Part shown: piece after piece, positions 63,420 through 64,000 of the stretch
Numbering within the stretch: position 1 is the first letter of the stretch
Layout of the letters: each line of letters opens with the position of its first letter
Assembly (NCBI RefSeq): GCF_021206925.1
Contig: NZ_JAJPRF010000005.1
Coordinates: 62,001 to 126,000, forward strand
DNA: 64,000 nt
Source of the DNA: Rhodoflexus caldus
Lineage (GTDB): Bacteria > Bacteroidota > Bacteroidia > Cytophagales > Thermoflexibacteraceae
Direction: 5' to 3'
Notes under the pieces: generated by a model
The model's database searches: none
Told to the model about the DNA's origin: nothing
Seen by the model: the letters and a program-made list of their open reading frames with translations, nothing else
Program-made: the position numbers and the translations under genes

Positions 63420-64000
63420 CTATTCCTGCCAAATTTCCCACGCTTTTTCAGCTTGACGGTAGAGCATTTCCAAGCCGTTTTTGACTTGTGCCCCCTGTTG
63501 GCTGCCCCGCTTCATAAATTCGGTTTCTTCGGGGTTGTAAACCAAATCGTGCAGATAATGTGAAGCGGTCAGTTGCTCGTAGGGCAGCGGCGGGAACTCA
63601 TGCACGTTCGGATACATGCCCAGCGGCGTTGTATTGACAATCAGCCGATAAGCATCCAACCCCAGCAGCGGCAACTCGTCGTAGCTGATGCAGTTATGGC
63701 CTACAGGAGTCCGCGAAACAAAGGTGTATTCCATGCCCATGTCTTCCATTACGGCCTGCACCGCTTTGGAAGCGCCGCCCGTTCCCAGAATCAATGCATC
63801 AAACATGTGCCCTTCGGGAACGAAACGCTGCAAAGAATATCTAAAACCCTCATAGTCAGAATTATAACCCGCCAAACTACCATCTGTACAAACTTTAATC
63901 ACATTCACCGCACCTATTTGAGCCGCCTTAGGGTCTATGTAATCCAACAATGGCATCACATCCAATTTGTAGGGAATCGTTACGTTCAATCCTTTGATAT
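63420..64000 (-). CDS. aroE: Shikimate dehydrogenase, C-terminal part (cut by window edge)
   Basis: The reading frame is open from the right edge; the visible part starts IKGLNVTIPYK, which includes the shikimate-binding lysine motif NVTIPYK. Then AVNVIKV...GYNSDYEGF, the NADP-binding ALILGTGGASKAVQA, and NTTPLGMYP and DLVYNPEETEF near the end. The enzyme reduces 3-dehydroshikimate to shikimate in aromatic amino-acid synthesis. The missing N-terminus lies beyond 64000. Confidence 0.93.
   Translation of the reverse strand, partial: IKGLNVTIPYKLDVMPLLDYIDPKAAQIGAVNVIKVCTDGSLAGYNSDYEGFRYSLQRFVPEGHMFDALILGTGGASKAVQAVMEDMGMEYTFVSRTPVGHNCISYDELPLLGLDAYRLIVNTTPLGMYPNVHEFPPLPYEQLTASHYLHDLVYNPEETEFMKRGSQQGAQVKNGLEMLYRQAEKAWEIWQE

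Noticed and set aside
1-64000. Insertion sequences, prophage or integrative element
   Set aside because: No transposase, integrase or phage structural gene is recognisable; the only repeats are the CRISPR array and the palindrome families.

Overview
The window comes from a member of the Bacteroidota, most likely a Cytophagia-type gliding or surface-active bacterium. The evidence is a full-length SprA (type IX secretion/gliding translocon), two large secreted proteins with type IX C-terminal sorting domains, a DUF5686 protein, a Bat-type VWA protein, and promoters with the Bacteroidota -33 TTG / -7 TAnnTTTG architecture (clearest at the tRNA-Glu and tracrRNA genes). No rRNA, prophage or insertion sequence is visible.

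Layout. 1-5.2 kb: metabolic and housekeeping genes (Xaa-Pro aminopeptidase start, HIT protein, NadR-like kinase, glycosyltransferase, alanine dehydrogenase, trpB). 5.4-22.7 kb: M61 peptidase, a giant type IX cargo protein, lipoproteins, an rRNA-type methyltransferase, a VWA protein, a rhodanese-thioredoxin lipoprotein, a Rieske-like lipoprotein, a DUF5686 receptor-like protein, a CAP protein and an L,D-transpeptidase. 23.2-28.4 kb: a two-gene secreted/outer-membrane unit whose products share a Cys-rich C-terminal module. 28.5-40.7 kb: sprA, gatB and a second type IX cargo. 40.75-51.83 kb: tRNA-Glu followed by a complete type II-C CRISPR-Cas locus (tracrRNA on the minus strand, cas9, cas1, cas2, and an array of 83 repeats and 82 spacers). 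51.9-59.0 kb: minus-strand genes including an ABC exporter set (one ATPase, two permeases) interrupted by a decayed UPF0175/DUF3368 toxin-antitoxin unit. 59.3-64 kb: small secreted protein, aminotransferase, LutB-type iron-sulfur protein, a Spy-like periplasmic protein and the end of aroE.

The most interesting part is the CRISPR locus. The anti-repeat of the tracrRNA pairs with the repeat as transcribed from the minus strand, so the array runs towards cas2. In that orientation every repeat carries TTTG, 19 nt, TAACTT, which matches the same promoter architecture used by tRNA-Glu and tracrRNA. I infer that each repeat drives its own crRNA, as known for Neisseria and Campylobacter II-C systems but here with Bacteroidota promoter grammar; the last two bases of the -7 box are supplied by the spacer. 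All 83 repeats look identical, two spacers occur twice in reversed order, and a strong hairpin terminator separates cas9 from cas1-cas2.

A second theme is a family of palindromes with an AACCTGA core. Several serve as terminators, two sit in a longer ~107-bp dispersed repeat with a second conserved stem, and one is inserted in frame inside the glycosyltransferase gene.
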